This document shows, piece after piece, positions 33,186 to 41,865 of a DNA stretch of 64,000 nucleotides (positions within the stretch are counted from its first letter, which is position 1; each line of letters begins with the position of its first letter). A model generated the notes under the pieces. The model was not told the DNA's origin. It searched no databases and worked only from the letters and a program-made list of their open reading frames with translations. The position numbers and the translations under genes are program-made. The DNA is from Yinghuangia seranimata (GTDB taxonomy: Bacteria > Actinomycetota > Actinomycetes > Streptomycetales > Streptomycetaceae): NCBI RefSeq assembly GCF_029953285.1, contig NZ_JASAOI010000014.1, positions 62,001 through 126,000 on the forward strand. The letters are read 5' to 3'.

Positions 33186-33803
33186 GTGACCGACGTCGCC
33201 ATGTGGTTCGACCCCAAGTGCCCCTGGGCCTGGAACACCTCCCGCTGGCTGCTCGAGGTCGAGCAGGTGCGCGACGTGCGCGTGCGCTTCCAGGTGATGA
33301 GCCTGTGGCTCCTCAACGACGGCCGCGAGGGCCTCGACGACTGGTACGCGGAGTGGCTGAGCGACACACTCGGCCCGGTCCGCGTGCTGACCGCCGCGGA
33401 GCAGAAGTACGGCGCCGACGTCCTGCGCGACCTCTACACCGCGTTCGGCAACCGCATCCACCACAGCCGCACGCCCATAGGCCCGGAGCTGTACGCCGAC
33501 GTGCTGGCGGAACTGGGGCTCGCGCCGGAGCTCGCCGCGGCGGCCGACTCCGCTGAGTACGACGAGGCGCTGCTGGCCAGCCACCGGGCGGGCCTCGACC
33601 CGGTGGGCGAGGACCTCGGGACGCCGGCCATCCACGTCACCTCCGCCGCCGGCGACGTGAACGCGTTCTTCGGCCCGGTCGTGACGCCGGTTCCGCGCGG
33701 CGAGGCGGCCGGACTGCTGTGGGACGGAGTGGTCCTCGTGTCCGCCACGCCGGGCTTCTACGAGCTCAAGCGCGGCCGGAACGTCCGGCCCAGCGTCGAC
33801 TGA
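33186..33803 (+). CDS. Rv2466c-family mycothiol-dependent oxidoreductase (DsbA fold)
   Basis: A 205-residue thioredoxin-fold protein. The N-terminus VAMWFDPKCPWAWNTSRWLLE matches the Rv2466c family, where reduced mycothiol supplies electrons for nitro- and disulfide-reduction in the cytoplasm. The inserted helical domain includes FGNRIHHSRTPIGPELYADVL, and the cis-proline region is LGTPAIHV. The active site is CPWA: Cys12 is kept, but the second cysteine is Ala15, so the enzyme must work by a one-cysteine, mycothiol-mixed-disulfide route. Co-transcribed with the MFS gene and probably under MarR control, suggesting a role in electrophile or drug stress. Confidence 0.88.
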   Translation: MTDVAMWFDPKCPWAWNTSRWLLEVEQVRDVRVRFQVMSLWLLNDGREGLDDWYAEWLSDTLGPVRVLTAAEQKYGADVLRDLYTAFGNRIHHSRTPIGPELYADVLAELGLAPELAAAADSAEYDEALLASHRAGLDPVGEDLGTPAIHVTSAAGDVNAFFGPVVTPVPRGEAAGLLWDGVVLVSATPGFYELKRGRNVRPSVD

Positions 33804-33850
33804 GACCGGCGCCGACGGCCCCGGTCCCGTGCCCCGCGCCCTCGACAGCG

Positions 33851-34657
33851 TCAGGTGTCGAGCCCGAACCGCTCCTTCAGGAACATCAAGGCGTGGAAGT
33901 CGGCCTGTGAGCGGCGGTCCAGGTAGACCATGTGCGACCCGCCGTCCCGGGTCCCGAACTCGACGTGCCCGCTGCCGTAGCGGGGCCGGCCGTTGGCCCA
34001 GCAGGCGTCGGTGATCGACTCGAGGTCGACCCCGAGCGCGCGCCGCACGACCTCCGGGTCCGCGCCCGCGTAGGGCGCGGGGCTCGGCTCGTACGACGGC
34101 GTGAGCTTGTCCAGACCGCTGCGGGCCCGGGCCGCCGTCTCCGGGTCGCCGGTGGCGATCGCCCACGCGTACAGCTCGCGCGCCTGCTCCCTGCGGCCCT
34201 CCGCGGCCTCGAGGTTGGCGAGGTTGAGCAGGGCCTTGCGGGCGTGCTCGTGGTGCCCGGTCTCGATCGCGGCCCGGTAGAGCCGGCGCGCCTCGTCGAG
34301 GTCGCCCTGCCTGCTCTCGAACAGCGCGAGGTTGAACATCGCCTGCGGGGCGTGGTCGCGGTGCCCGGTGGCGATCGCCTCGCGGAACGCCGTGCGGGCC
34401 GCCTCGGTCTGCCCGGCGACGACCTCCAGGACCGCGAGGTTCGTCCAGGCCCGCGCGGTGACGTCCGCGTGCCCGGTGGCGATCGCCCGCCCGAACGCCG
34501 CCCGGGCCTCGGCCGTCCGGCCGAGGTTCCGTTCGAGGGCGGCGAGCAGGAACACCGCCTCCGCGGCCCGGTCCGGATCGCCGCTCGCTGCGGCCTCCAG
34601 GTACTGCGCGCGTGCCCGCTCGGCGTCGCCGACCGCCTCGTCCGGGTCCGTGATCAC
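33851..34657 (-). CDS. tetratricopeptide-repeat protein
   Basis: A 268-residue cytoplasmic protein. Residues 10-180 contain four to five helical repeats of about 36 residues, each with the pattern A-NLA--E---G---EAR--Y--AI-TG (for example LLNLANLEAAEGRREQARELY). The C-terminal 80 residues are a different small domain: RRALGVDLESITDACWANG, YLDRRSQADFHALMFLKERFG. TPR arrays bind partner proteins. It lies just upstream of the two-component response regulator on the same strand (52-bp gap) but no functional link is visible. The GTG start has GGGGAGG. Confidence 0.8.
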   Translation of the reverse strand: MITDPDEAVGDAERARAQYLEAAASGDPDRAAEAVFLLAALERNLGRTAEARAAFGRAIATGHADVTARAWTNLAVLEVVAGQTEAARTAFREAIATGHRDHAPQAMFNLALFESRQGDLDEARRLYRAAIETGHHEHARKALLNLANLEAAEGRREQARELYAWAIATGDPETAARARSGLDKLTPSYEPSPAPYAGADPEVVRRALGVDLESITDACWANGRPRYGSGHVEFGTRDGGSHMVYLDRRSQADFHALMFLKERFGLDT

Positions 34658-34709
34658 GTGGCCTCCCCAGGGTTCGTGACAACCCCGATCATAGGGACCC
34701 GACTTCGCC

Positions 34710-35363
34710 TCAGGGACGGCCGAGTCCGGCGTCGCGGGCGCGGAGGGCGGCGGCCGTGCGGTCGGCGACCTGGAGTTTGGCGAAGATGCTGGAGACGTGG
34801 TTCGCCACGGTCTTCGGGGAGATGGCGAGCCGGCGGGCGATCTCGCCGTTGGGGCGGCCCGCCGCGATGAGGTCGAGGATCTGGGTCTCGCGGTCGGTGA
34901 GTTCGGGGAAGCGGTCAGGAACGACGGGCGGTGTGGCGGTAGCCGGACCGGTGAAGAACGCCAGGACGTGGCGGGCGACGCCGGGCCCGAATATGGCCTG
35001 GCCGTCGGCCACGGCGTGGATGGCGCGGGCGATCTCCTGCTGCTGGGCGCCCTTGAGCAGGTAGCCGCGGGCGCCCGCGCGCATGGCGGCGAACACCGAG
35101 GCGTCGTCCTCGTACATCGTCAGCATGAGCACCGCGACGTCGGGCGCGGCCTCGGCGACGCGGCGGGTGGCCTCGATGCCGTCGAGGCCGGGCATCTGAA
35201 TGTCCATGACGAGGACGTCGGGGCGGTGCGTGACGGCTTCTCGGATCGCGGCGTGGCCGTCCTCGGCTTCGGCGACGACCTGGAATCCGTCGATCGAGCC
35301 GAGCAGCGCCCGCAGTCCGCTGCGGACGATCGGGTGGTCGTCGGCCAGCACGATGGTGATCAC
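34710..35363 (-). CDS. NarL/LuxR-type response regulator
   Basis: A 217-residue regulator. The receiver domain (1-120) has acidic pair Asp8-Asp9, phospho-acceptor Asp54 in VLVMDIQMPG and the Lys in GYLLKGAQ. The LuxR helix-turn-helix (about 150-210) reads LTDRETQILDLIAAGRPNGEIARRLAISPKTVANHVSSI. Its GTG start overlaps the stop of the sensor kinase gene (GTGA, 35360-35363), giving coupled translation of the pair. Confidence 0.95.
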   Translation of the reverse strand: MITIVLADDHPIVRSGLRALLGSIDGFQVVAEAEDGHAAIREAVTHRPDVLVMDIQMPGLDGIEATRRVAEAAPDVAVLMLTMYEDDASVFAAMRAGARGYLLKGAQQQEIARAIHAVADGQAIFGPGVARHVLAFFTGPATATPPVVPDRFPELTDRETQILDLIAAGRPNGEIARRLAISPKTVANHVSSIFAKLQVADRTAAALRARDAGLGRP

Positions 35364-37393
35364 AGGCTCCCCAGGGGCAGTCGGGCGGCGACGCGTCCGC
35401 CGCCGTCGGTCGCGGGGCCGACGGTGCACGTGCCGCCGACCTCGGCGGCGCGTTCGTGCATCGAGCGGATGCCGACGCCGGGGTGCCACGCGGCCCCGGG
35501 CGTCCCGCCGTCGTCGGCGACCTCGACGTGCAGGTGGCGCGGCCCGGGCGGGGCGCCGGGGGAGCGCTCGTCGACGCGGAGCCGCACCCGGATCCGGCCC
35601 GCGCCGGAGTGCCGTACCGCGTTGGTGACGGCCTCCACCGCGATGCGGTACGCCGCCGCCTCGACGGCCGCGGACAGCGCCGGGAGTTCGGCCGCCTCGA
35701 CGCGCACGGCCGGGCCGGTGCGGTCGAACTGGGCGGCGCGGTGCCGGATCGCGCCGGCGAGCCCGAGGTCGTCGAGCGCGGGCGGACGCAACTCGTAGAC
35801 CAGGCGCCGGACGTCGTCGAGGGCCTGCGCGGTCTCGGTGCGCAGTTCGGCGATGAGCACGCGGGCGGACGCCGGGTCGGCGTCCAGCAGGTTCCCCGCC
35901 GCGTCGGCCTTGAGGGTCACGCCGGTGAGCACGGGGCCGAGACCGTCGTGGATGTCGCGCCGCAGTCGGCGGCGTTCCTCCTCGCGCGCCGACACCAACG
36001 CCTCGCGGGAGCGCTGCAGTTGCTCGGACAGCGCGACCGCGTGCACAGCCACCGCCAGTGGGGCGGCCAGCAGTTCGACGACGGCCCGGTCGCGGCCGGA
36101 CAGCCGCTGCTCGCCCGAGCGCGGCCCGACGAGCAGTTCGCCGACGCGTTCGCCGCCGTACGTCAGGGGGATCGTCTCCAGGTGCTCCGGGACCGTGCCC
36201 GACGCGGCGACTTCGGCGCCGCGCACCCGGAGCGCCGCGAACGGCAGCCGCAGCGCGTCGCGGACGGCCTCCAGGACACCCGGCAGCCCGGTGTCCAGCC
36301 GGGCCCCGACCCGGGACACCGCGCGGACGGGGTCGCCGCGGTCCCCGTACAGGATCCGCTCCACGACCCGTTGCAGCCACACACGAACAGGGTTGAACGC
36401 CACGGCGATCAGCACGGTGACGGCCGTCGAGCCGCCCAGGCCCCGGTCGCGTGCGATCGCCTCCAGCAGCGCCACCATGCCGAGGTACGCGCCGACGACG
36501 CCCGCGGTGAGCAGCGTGTACAGGACGGTCCTGGAGAACACCAGGCGGATGTCGAGGAGTTGGTGGCGCAGGATGGCCACGGTCATGGACGCGGGGATGA
36601 GCGGGATCGCGAACAGCACGTACACCGGGCCGACGCCGAACACGCCCCACGGCACCATGATGACCGCCACCAGCAGGACGGCCTGCATGAGCCACAGCAG
36701 TTGGCGCCGCTCGCGCTCGCCGCCGCGCCGGTAGCGCCGGGCCAGCGCGGCGAGCCCGACCGCCAGCGCCGCGATGTTGCGGATCTCGACCGCGGTCCAC
36801 AGCGGTTCCAGGCCCGGCGGGTCGCCGACCGCGTAGCCGGAGAACCCGTTGCCGAACGGGTCGGGTTCGGTGCCCATCCGCACGGCGAACAGCGGGGACG
36901 TGAGCACCGTGGCCCACATCAGCCGTGGGAACACCGGTCGCCCGTCCGGGAACAACTGCAGCGCCAGCGGCAGGAACAGCCCGATCGCCCACGGCCACGA
37001 CCACGTCGCGACCGTGATGAGCGCGCGGATCAGCCAGACCGGGCCGTCGTGCCGCACCGCGAGGTCGATGACCGGGACCAGCGCGGCGGTCGTGGCGTGC
37101 GCGACGCCCGCCGCCAGCAGCAGCCAGCCGATCGGATTGCGCGGTCGGTGCCACGCCACCAGCACTCCGCTGACGGGAAACGCCAGGCCCATCGCCGAGT
37201 TCGTGACGATGTACCGGTCCAACGCCCGGTGCCACGTCATGCCGGTGGCCGCCCCGACCACCGCGACCACCACCTCGGCGACGGCCACCGCGAACAGCCC
37301 CGTGGCCAGCACCGCCGTGACACGGGTGCGGCCGGACGCCCCGGCAGGCTCCCCCTCCCGCCGGGGCTCCCCGTGCGATCCGACCCGCGCCAT
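35360..37393 (-). CDS. membrane sensor histidine kinase, HisKA_3 type
   Basis: A 677-residue sensor. Residues 20-320 contain about nine membrane helices with short loops (including [20 protein letters not shown]), an uncommonly large membrane input domain. A GAF-like region follows (about 340-450). His482 in [15 protein letters not shown] is the phospho-acceptor. The ATPase domain has [13 protein letters not shown] and [16 protein letters not shown]. The signal is probably a membrane or lipophilic cue, judged from the domain type. It forms a two-component system with the overlapping response-regulator gene. ATG 37393 is an internal start that removes an unlikely leader. Confidence 0.92.
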   Translation of the reverse strand: MARVGSHGEPRREGEPAGASGRTRVTAVLATGLFAVAVAEVVVAVVGAATGMTWHRALDRYIVTNSAMGLAFPVSGVLVAWHRPRNPIGWLLLAAGVAHATTAALVPVIDLAVRHDGPVWLIRALITVATWSWPWAIGLFLPLALQLFPDGRPVFPRLMWATVLTSPLFAVRMGTEPDPFGNGFSGYAVGDPPGLEPLWTAVEIRNIAALAVGLAALARRYRRGGERERRQLLWLMQAVLLVAVIMVPWGVFGVGPVYVLFAIPLIPASMTVAILRHQLLDIRLVFSRTVLYTLLTAGVVGAYLGMVALLEAIARDRGLGGSTAVTVLIAVAFNPVRVWLQRVVERILYGDRGDPVRAVSRVGARLDTGLPGVLEAVRDALRLPFAALRVRGAEVAASGTVPEHLETIPLTYGGERVGELLVGPRSGEQRLSGRDRAVVELLAAPLAVAVHAVALSEQLQRSREALVSAREEERRRLRRDIHDGLGPVLTGVTLKADAAGNLLDADPASARVLIAELRTETAQALDDVRRLVYELRPPALDDLGLAGAIRHRAAQFDRTGPAVRVEAAELPALSAAVEAAAYRIAVEAVTNAVRHSGAGRIRVRLRVDERSPGAPPGPRHLHVEVADDGGTPGAAWHPGVGIRSMHERAAEVGGTCTVGPATDGGGRVAARLPLGSL

Positions 37394-37560
37394 GCCCCCA
37401 TGATGAGGCGCCCGTCGCGCCCTGTCCCGGGTACAGGCTCCTACCCGCACCCGGGAAATCCTCCCGGCCGCGCCGTACCCGTACGCCCATGCGCCGGGCA
37501 ACCGCCCTACGAACAATCCGAGTTGCTGTCACACACGGTCCGACTCCGAAGGGAAGCACG

Positions 37561-38241
37561 ATGACCGCCGTCGCAACTCCACCGGCACGCACCGCCGTTC
37601 CGCTGCACCGTGCCGTGTTCGCTCTGCTGATCCCGGTCGGGCCGCTGGCTGTCGGAATCCTGCGGGGCATCCTGCCGTACTCGTCCACCGACGACTCCGC
37701 CGAGGTCGGCGCCAAGGTCGCGGCCCACCAGGGCACCCAGACCGCCGTCCTGTGGCTGCTCCTGCTCGCCGTCCTGACCCTGGTCCCGGGCACCGTCGCC
37801 ATCGGCCTCGCCGCGATCCGCCGCAGCCCCCGGTTGGGAACCTGGGCCCTGACGCTGTCGGTGGTCGGCTTCTCGTCCGTCTTCCTCGCCGGAATCGGCG
37901 ACTACCTCGCCCTCTCCGCCGCCCGCGTCGACCTGCCCGCGGCCGACACCGGCCGACTCCTCGACGACGCCGACAAGCTCGCCCCGGTCGACGCGGGCGT
38001 CCTCCTCTTCGTCCTCGGCCACATCGTCGGCATGGTCCTCCTCGGCATCGCCCTGTGGCGCACCCACCTGGTCCCGATCTGGGCCGCGGCCGCCCTGATC
38101 GTCTCCCAACCCCTGCACGCCCTCTTCGCCGTCGTCCTCCCGAACCCGCCCCTCGACGCCCTCGCATGGACGCTGACCGCCCTCGCCTTCGCCACTGCGG
38201 CGTACACGATCACGTGGCGCGGCCCCCACCCCGACGCCTGA
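37561..38241 (+). CDS. six-helix membrane protein of unknown function
   Basis: A 226-residue protein with about six hydrophobic helices ([58 protein letters not shown] and others) and a short polar N-terminus. I do not recognise a named family; the pattern resembles small actinobacterial membrane proteins annotated only as hypothetical. It diverges from the sensor kinase with 167 bp between starts, so it could be a target of that two-component system. The ATG follows GAAGGGAAG. Confidence 0.75.
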   Translation: MTAVATPPARTAVPLHRAVFALLIPVGPLAVGILRGILPYSSTDDSAEVGAKVAAHQGTQTAVLWLLLLAVLTLVPGTVAIGLAAIRRSPRLGTWALTLSVVGFSSVFLAGIGDYLALSAARVDLPAADTGRLLDDADKLAPVDAGVLLFVLGHIVGMVLLGIALWRTHLVPIWAAAALIVSQPLHALFAVVLPNPPLDALAWTLTALAFATAAYTITWRGPHPDA

Positions 38242-38249
38242 ACCCCGAA

Positions 38250-38280
38250 GCGCGGCCGCCCCGGATCGGGACGGCCGCGC
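38250..38280. terminator. bidirectional terminator hairpin
   Basis: GCGCGGCCG (38250-38258) and CGGCCGCGC (38272-38280) form a perfect stem, extended inside by CCC/GGG after one mismatch. It lies between the convergent unknown membrane protein and MFS genes. Confidence 0.75.
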
Positions 38281-38296
38281 CGGGATCGCGTGACGG

Positions 38297-39490
38297 TCAG
38301 TCGACGGCGAGCGGGATGCGGTCCGCGGCGACGGCCTGGTGGGAGCTCGCCACCGTGCGGGCGGAGGTGCGGCTGGTCGTGGCCGCGAAGGCGGCAGCGG
38401 CGAGGAGGAAGGCGCCGGTGTAGATGAGCAGTCCGTTCTTGCCCACCGCGGCGAGGAGGGGGCCTCCGATCGCGCTGCCGACGGCGATGCCGGTGTACTG
38501 GACGCTGGAGTTCAGCGAGACGTAGATGGGCGCGGACTGCGGCGCGAGCGCGATGATCCGGTGCTGTTGGGCCAGGGTGGCGCTCCAGCCGGTCGCGCCC
38601 CACAGGATCAGGGCGGCGGCGGTGGTGGCGAACGTGGCGTCGGCGACGGTCAGGAGCATGATCGCGGTGGCGATGCCGGTGACGCCGACGACGATGACGC
38701 GGCGGGAGCCGTAGCGGTCGATGATGTGGCCGGCGAACGGCGCGCCGATCAGGGAGCCGACGCCGAAGGCGGTGAGCGCCCACGCGAGGCGGCCCGGGCT
38801 GCCGTGGGTCGCGTCGGCGATCAGGTCGCCGAGGTAGGGGTAGATCGCGTAGACGCCGATGTAGATCCAGAACGTCACCACGAGCACGCGCTGCACGCTG
38901 AACGTCCCCAGCGGGCGCAGGCGTTCGCGCAGCGGGACGGCGGGAGGCGTGGGCACGCCGCGCAGGGACGCGGCGAGGCCGGCGAGCGCGACGGTGCCGA
39001 GCGCGGTGACCAGCCACAGCGTCGCGCGCCAGTCGGCGTGTCCGGCGAGCCAGGTGCCGAGCGGGGCGCCGGCGGCCATCGCGGTGCCCATGCCGCCGGA
39101 GACGACGGCGAGCGCGCGGGCGCGGCGTTCGGGGGCGACGAGGGAGGCGGCCGCGGCGGCGGCGTTGGGTGCGTAGAGGGCTGCGCCGGCGGCGGTGAGG
39201 ACACGGGCGACGAGGGCGACGGGGTAGGTCGGCGCGAGGGCGGTCGCGGCGTTGCCGAGGGTGAAGACCGCGAGGGCGGTCAGCAGTAGTCGCCTGCGCG
39301 GCCAGGACGCGGTCGCGGCGGCGAGGAGGGGCGAGAGGACCGCGTACGCGAGGGCGAACGCGGTGACGAGCTGGCCGGCCGCGGCCGTCGACACGTCGAG
39401 GTCGGCACCGACGTCGCCGAGGATGCCGGCGATGACGAAGGTGTCGGTCCCGATCGCGAACATGCCGAGCGCGAGGACGACGAGACGCAT
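38297..39490 (-). CDS. MFS transporter, DHA1 type, ArsR-controlled
   Basis: A 397-residue, 12-helix carrier starting MRLVVLALGMFAIGTDTFVIAGIL, the typical DHA1 drug-efflux N-terminus. The motif-A-like loop is ASWPRRRLLL and motif C is GGMGTAMAAGAPLG. Related to AraJ/YdhP-type exporters of sugars or drugs. It is divergent from an ArsR repressor, with a 55-bp dyad between, so expression is probably induced when the ArsR releases DNA. Confidence 0.92.
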   Translation of the reverse strand: MRLVVLALGMFAIGTDTFVIAGILGDVGADLDVSTAAAGQLVTAFALAYAVLSPLLAAATASWPRRRLLLTALAVFTLGNAATALAPTYPVALVARVLTAAGAALYAPNAAAAAASLVAPERRARALAVVSGGMGTAMAAGAPLGTWLAGHADWRATLWLVTALGTVALAGLAASLRGVPTPPAVPLRERLRPLGTFSVQRVLVVTFWIYIGVYAIYPYLGDLIADATHGSPGRLAWALTAFGVGSLIGAPFAGHIIDRYGSRRVIVVGVTGIATAIMLLTVADATFATTAAALILWGATGWSATLAQQHRIIALAPQSAPIYVSLNSSVQYTGIAVGSAIGGPLLAAVGKNGLLIYTGAFLLAAAAFAATTSRTSARTVASSHQAVAADRIPLAVD

Positions 39491-39513
39491 GGAGACCCCC
39501 AGATGCGGATGCG

Positions 39514-39568
39514 CATTGTTTGACAGTCATCAAACCGAATCAGATAGGTTGATGGTTGTCAAACAATG
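39514..39568. promoter_or_regulatory. ArsR operator: outer 12-bp arms and two TTGA-N6-TCAA sites
   Basis: CATTGTTTGACA (39514-39525) and TGTCAAACAATG (39557-39568) are perfect inverted arms. Within the region TTGA-N6-TCAA occurs at 39520-39533 and 39549-39562, centres 29 bp apart. TTGACA -35-like boxes are embedded in both arms, one per divergent gene. Confidence 0.8.
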
Positions 39569-39599
39569 AGACAATGGGGTCGGGCAAGGGAGAGAAGGG

Positions 39600-39983
39600 G
39601 TGGTCGGCATGGTGGAGCGCGACCTGTTCCAGCCGTCGACGGCGGACATCCGGTTGTCGGACGTCCTGGCGGCGTTCGCCGATCCGGTGCGCCTGGAGGT
39701 CGTCCGGCTGATCGACGGGCTCGGCGCCGGCGAGGACGGGGACGGTACGCCGTGCTCGCAGTACGGCGACATGCTCGGCATCCACAAGTCGACCGTGTCG
39801 CACCACCTGAAGGTGCTGCGCGAGGCCGGGGTGACGCGGACCCGCGTGCAGGGGCGCAACCGGCTGGTGCAGCTCCGGCGCGCGGACCTGGACGTGCGGT
39901 TCCCCGGGCTGGTGGACGTGGTGCTCAACGCGGCGGCGGAGGCCGACGCGAAGGCCGGAGCGGAGGCGGCCGCGGCGTCCTGA
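39600..39983 (+). CDS. ArsR-family winged-helix repressor
   Basis: A 127-residue regulator. LSDVLAAFADPVRLEVVRLIDG starts the winged helix. The recognition helix is SQYGDMLGIHKSTVSHHLKVLREAGVT, and the wing is RTRVQGRNRLVQLRRADLD. The metal-binding ELCVCDL-type motif of true ArsR is missing; a lone Cys occurs in GTPCSQYG. It is more likely a metal-independent, ligand- or redox-sensing member of the family. It diverges from the MFS exporter. GTG 39600 has GGGAG at 7 bases; ATG 39609 is the alternative. Confidence 0.9.
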   Translation: MVGMVERDLFQPSTADIRLSDVLAAFADPVRLEVVRLIDGLGAGEDGDGTPCSQYGDMLGIHKSTVSHHLKVLREAGVTRTRVQGRNRLVQLRRADLDVRFPGLVDVVLNAAAEADAKAGAEAAAAS

Positions 39984-40013
39984 CGGACGGTCGCGACGGC
40001 GGGCTCGAGGCCC

Positions 40014-40047
40014 GGCGGGGTGGCGGGTCACGGCCCGCCGCCCCGCC
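40014..40047. terminator. bidirectional terminator hairpin
   Basis: GGCGGGGTGGCGGG (40014-40027) and CCCGCCGCCCCGCC (40034-40047) form a 14-bp stem with a single T-G wobble and a 6-base loop. It lies between the convergent ArsR and SRPBCC genes. Confidence 0.78.
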
Positions 40048-40066
40048 CGCGTTACGGAAGCCCGCC

Positions 40067-40579
40067 TCAGTCCATACGCCGCGTCAACCGGTCCAACGAG
40101 CGCCGCAGTTCGCGTCCCGCACCCGGAACGATCAGCGCCCGCCCCGGGATTCGGAGGCCTCCGGTCAGCGCCACCCGCGTCCCGGCGCCGTCCGGCAGCG
40201 GCTCCGCGGCCATGCCGATGATGACGAACCGGCTTTGCAGCCAGCACCATCCGGGCCGCACCACCCCGTCCAGGCGCGCCCGCATGCCGTAGCGGCTGCG
40301 CGCGTGCGCGGTAACGCGGTCGCCGTCGCGCGCCGTCACCCGCACGTTCCGCATGTCCGGCTGGAACTCGCCGAAGCCGCCCTCCAGATCGGACATGACG
40401 GCCCACACGTCGGCGAACTCGGCGTCGAGCACGCCCTCCACGACCCGCGCCCCCGGGATCCCGGCCGCCATGACGTGCAGCCGGCGGACGGCGTCCAGGC
40501 CGGTGTCCGGCGTAGCGGAGGCCTCGGACGCGGCTTCCGGCCGCTGGGGCCCCGGGGGCCCGGTCTCGTCGTACGTCAT
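40067..40579 (-). CDS. SRPBCC-fold protein, third gene of sigma operon
   Basis: A 170-residue protein. After a 35-residue polar leader comes an SRPBCC/START-like domain: VVEGVLDAEFADVWAVMSDLEGGFGEFQPDMRNVRVTARDGDRV, then strands around RLDGVVRPGWCWLQSRFVIIGMAAEPL and the C-terminal helix GRELRRSLDRLTRRM. It would bind a hydrophobic ligand. Its ATG overlaps the sigma-factor stop (ATGA, 40576-40579), so it may sense or modulate in the same response. Confidence 0.82.
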   Translation of the reverse strand: MTYDETGPPGPQRPEAASEASATPDTGLDAVRRLHVMAAGIPGARVVEGVLDAEFADVWAVMSDLEGGFGEFQPDMRNVRVTARDGDRVTAHARSRYGMRARLDGVVRPGWCWLQSRFVIIGMAAEPLPDGAGTRVALTGGLRIPGRALIVPGAGRELRRSLDRLTRRMD

Positions 40580-41190
40580 CCCGTCCACATCCTTCGAAAG
40601 CCCGCCCGCGCCCGGTGCAGCCGGGACTTCACCGTGCCCTCCGGCACGCCCAGCAGCGCCGCCGCCTCCTGCTCGTCCAGCCCTTCGACGTCGCGCAGCA
40701 CCAGCACCGCGCGGTGTTCCGGCGACAGGCGCGCGAGGACGTCGTCGATGTCCGCGGCCAGTTGCGGGTCGCCGGGGGCCGGCAGGTCCGCCGGCTCGGC
40801 GGGGATGTCGCGCGCGTCGCGGCGGGCGACCCGGACCGCCTCGCGTGCGGCGATCGCGCGCACCCACCCGTACAGTGCGGCCGGTTCCTGCAGGCCGCGC
40901 AGCTTGCGGAAGACCACCACCAGTGTTTCCTGCACCGCGTCCTGACGGCTGCTCAGGGCGATCGGCGCGCAAATGGCCGACACGTAGGGGATCAGATGGT
41001 CGAGCAGGTCGTTCATCGCGATGGTGTCGCCGCCCCGCGCCGCGCGGGCCAGCGCGACACCGCGCTCCCGGCGCGCGTCTGCGGTGGCGGACGCGCCTAC
41101 GGTGCGGCCTTCCGCGCGCGGGCCGGCCGCCGGGCGCGCGACGGCGTCCGGCGGTCGGTGCGGCACGGGTCCGGTCATGGCGACGATCAT
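40576..41190 (-). CDS. ECF-type RNA polymerase sigma factor
   Basis: A 204-residue sigma factor. Region 2 is about residues 55-120 (SSRQDAVQETLVVVFRKLRG, then LYGWVRAIAAREAVRVARRD). Region 4 (150-200) reads LSPEHRAVLVLRDVEGLDEQEAAALLGVPEGTVKSRLHRAR. No SnoaL-type extension is present. Its start overlaps the stop of the DUF3995 membrane gene (ATGA, 41187-41190), and its stop overlaps the SRPBCC start. There is no recognisable zinc anti-sigma factor, so the membrane protein upstream or the SRPBCC protein might take that role; this is inference. Confidence 0.92.
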   Translation of the reverse strand: MIVAMTGPVPHRPPDAVARPAAGPRAEGRTVGASATADARRERGVALARAARGGDTIAMNDLLDHLIPYVSAICAPIALSSRQDAVQETLVVVFRKLRGLQEPAALYGWVRAIAAREAVRVARRDARDIPAEPADLPAPGDPQLAADIDDVLARLSPEHRAVLVLRDVEGLDEQEAAALLGVPEGTVKSRLHRARAGFRRMWTG

Positions 41191-41687
41191 CCCCGGTCGG
41201 CCCGCACGCGCCGCCACGGCCCCGGCAGCGGCACGCCGCGACCGGCGGCGGCCAGGCGCGCCGCGGCGTATCCGAAGCCGACGCACATCGGCGTGTAGAG
41301 CAGCAGATTCAGCCGGTAGAACGCGCTGTCCGTGTCCACCCCCACGCCGAGCGCCCAGCCGACGCCGACCGTCGCGCGGACCGTCAGGCCGGTCGCCACC
41401 GCGGCCGTCACGAGCCGGGCGCCGCGCCGGGCCGCCGGAGAGCCGAGCTCGTGCGCGTGGGCGTAGACGCCCGCCGCTGCGGTGGTCAGCACGGCGCACA
41501 GCGGCAGCAACACGCGCGGCGTGAACGGCACATCGGCGTTCAGCACGGCGTACGACAACGCCGTTGCGTCACCGGCGGGCCAGGTCAGCCCGGTCGCCCA
41601 GGCCGCGTGCAGCAGCGCGTCGGCGGCCAGCAGCGCCGCGACAGCCGTCCCGGCGCGTCGGCGCCGCGCAAGCAGGCGAGTCTCCAT
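41187..41687 (-). CDS. DUF3995-like four-helix membrane protein
   Basis: A 166-residue integral membrane protein with four helices. Helix 1 has ALLAADALLHAAWATGLTWPAG, the His-x2-Trp-Ala-x-Gly-x-Trp-Pro pattern of DUF3995. The rest runs through VLLPLCAVLTTAAAGVYAHA, LVTAAVATGLTVRATVGVGW and FYRLNLLLYTPMCVGFGYAA. The function is unknown. As first gene of the operon, with translation coupled to the ECF sigma factor, it may regulate or be regulated by that factor. The ATG follows AGGGGAA. Confidence 0.78.
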   Translation of the reverse strand: METRLLARRRRAGTAVAALLAADALLHAAWATGLTWPAGDATALSYAVLNADVPFTPRVLLPLCAVLTTAAAGVYAHAHELGSPAARRGARLVTAAVATGLTVRATVGVGWALGVGVDTDSAFYRLNLLLYTPMCVGFGYAAARLAAAGRGVPLPGPWRRVRADRG

Positions 41688-41865
41688 GGAGCGGTTCCCC
41701 TTTCCGGTCCGAGCCCGCCCGGATCGGCCTCCGGGCGAGCTGTCGGTGGGAAGAGGAGGTGGGTACGGAATTCGTTCCCTGTGTCCTGCGTCACACGAGT
41801 CCCGGCCGCGGCAGAGTGCACATGGCCTGCGCCTGGTCGGGCGCCGAGGCCGCGCTCCGGCCCGG

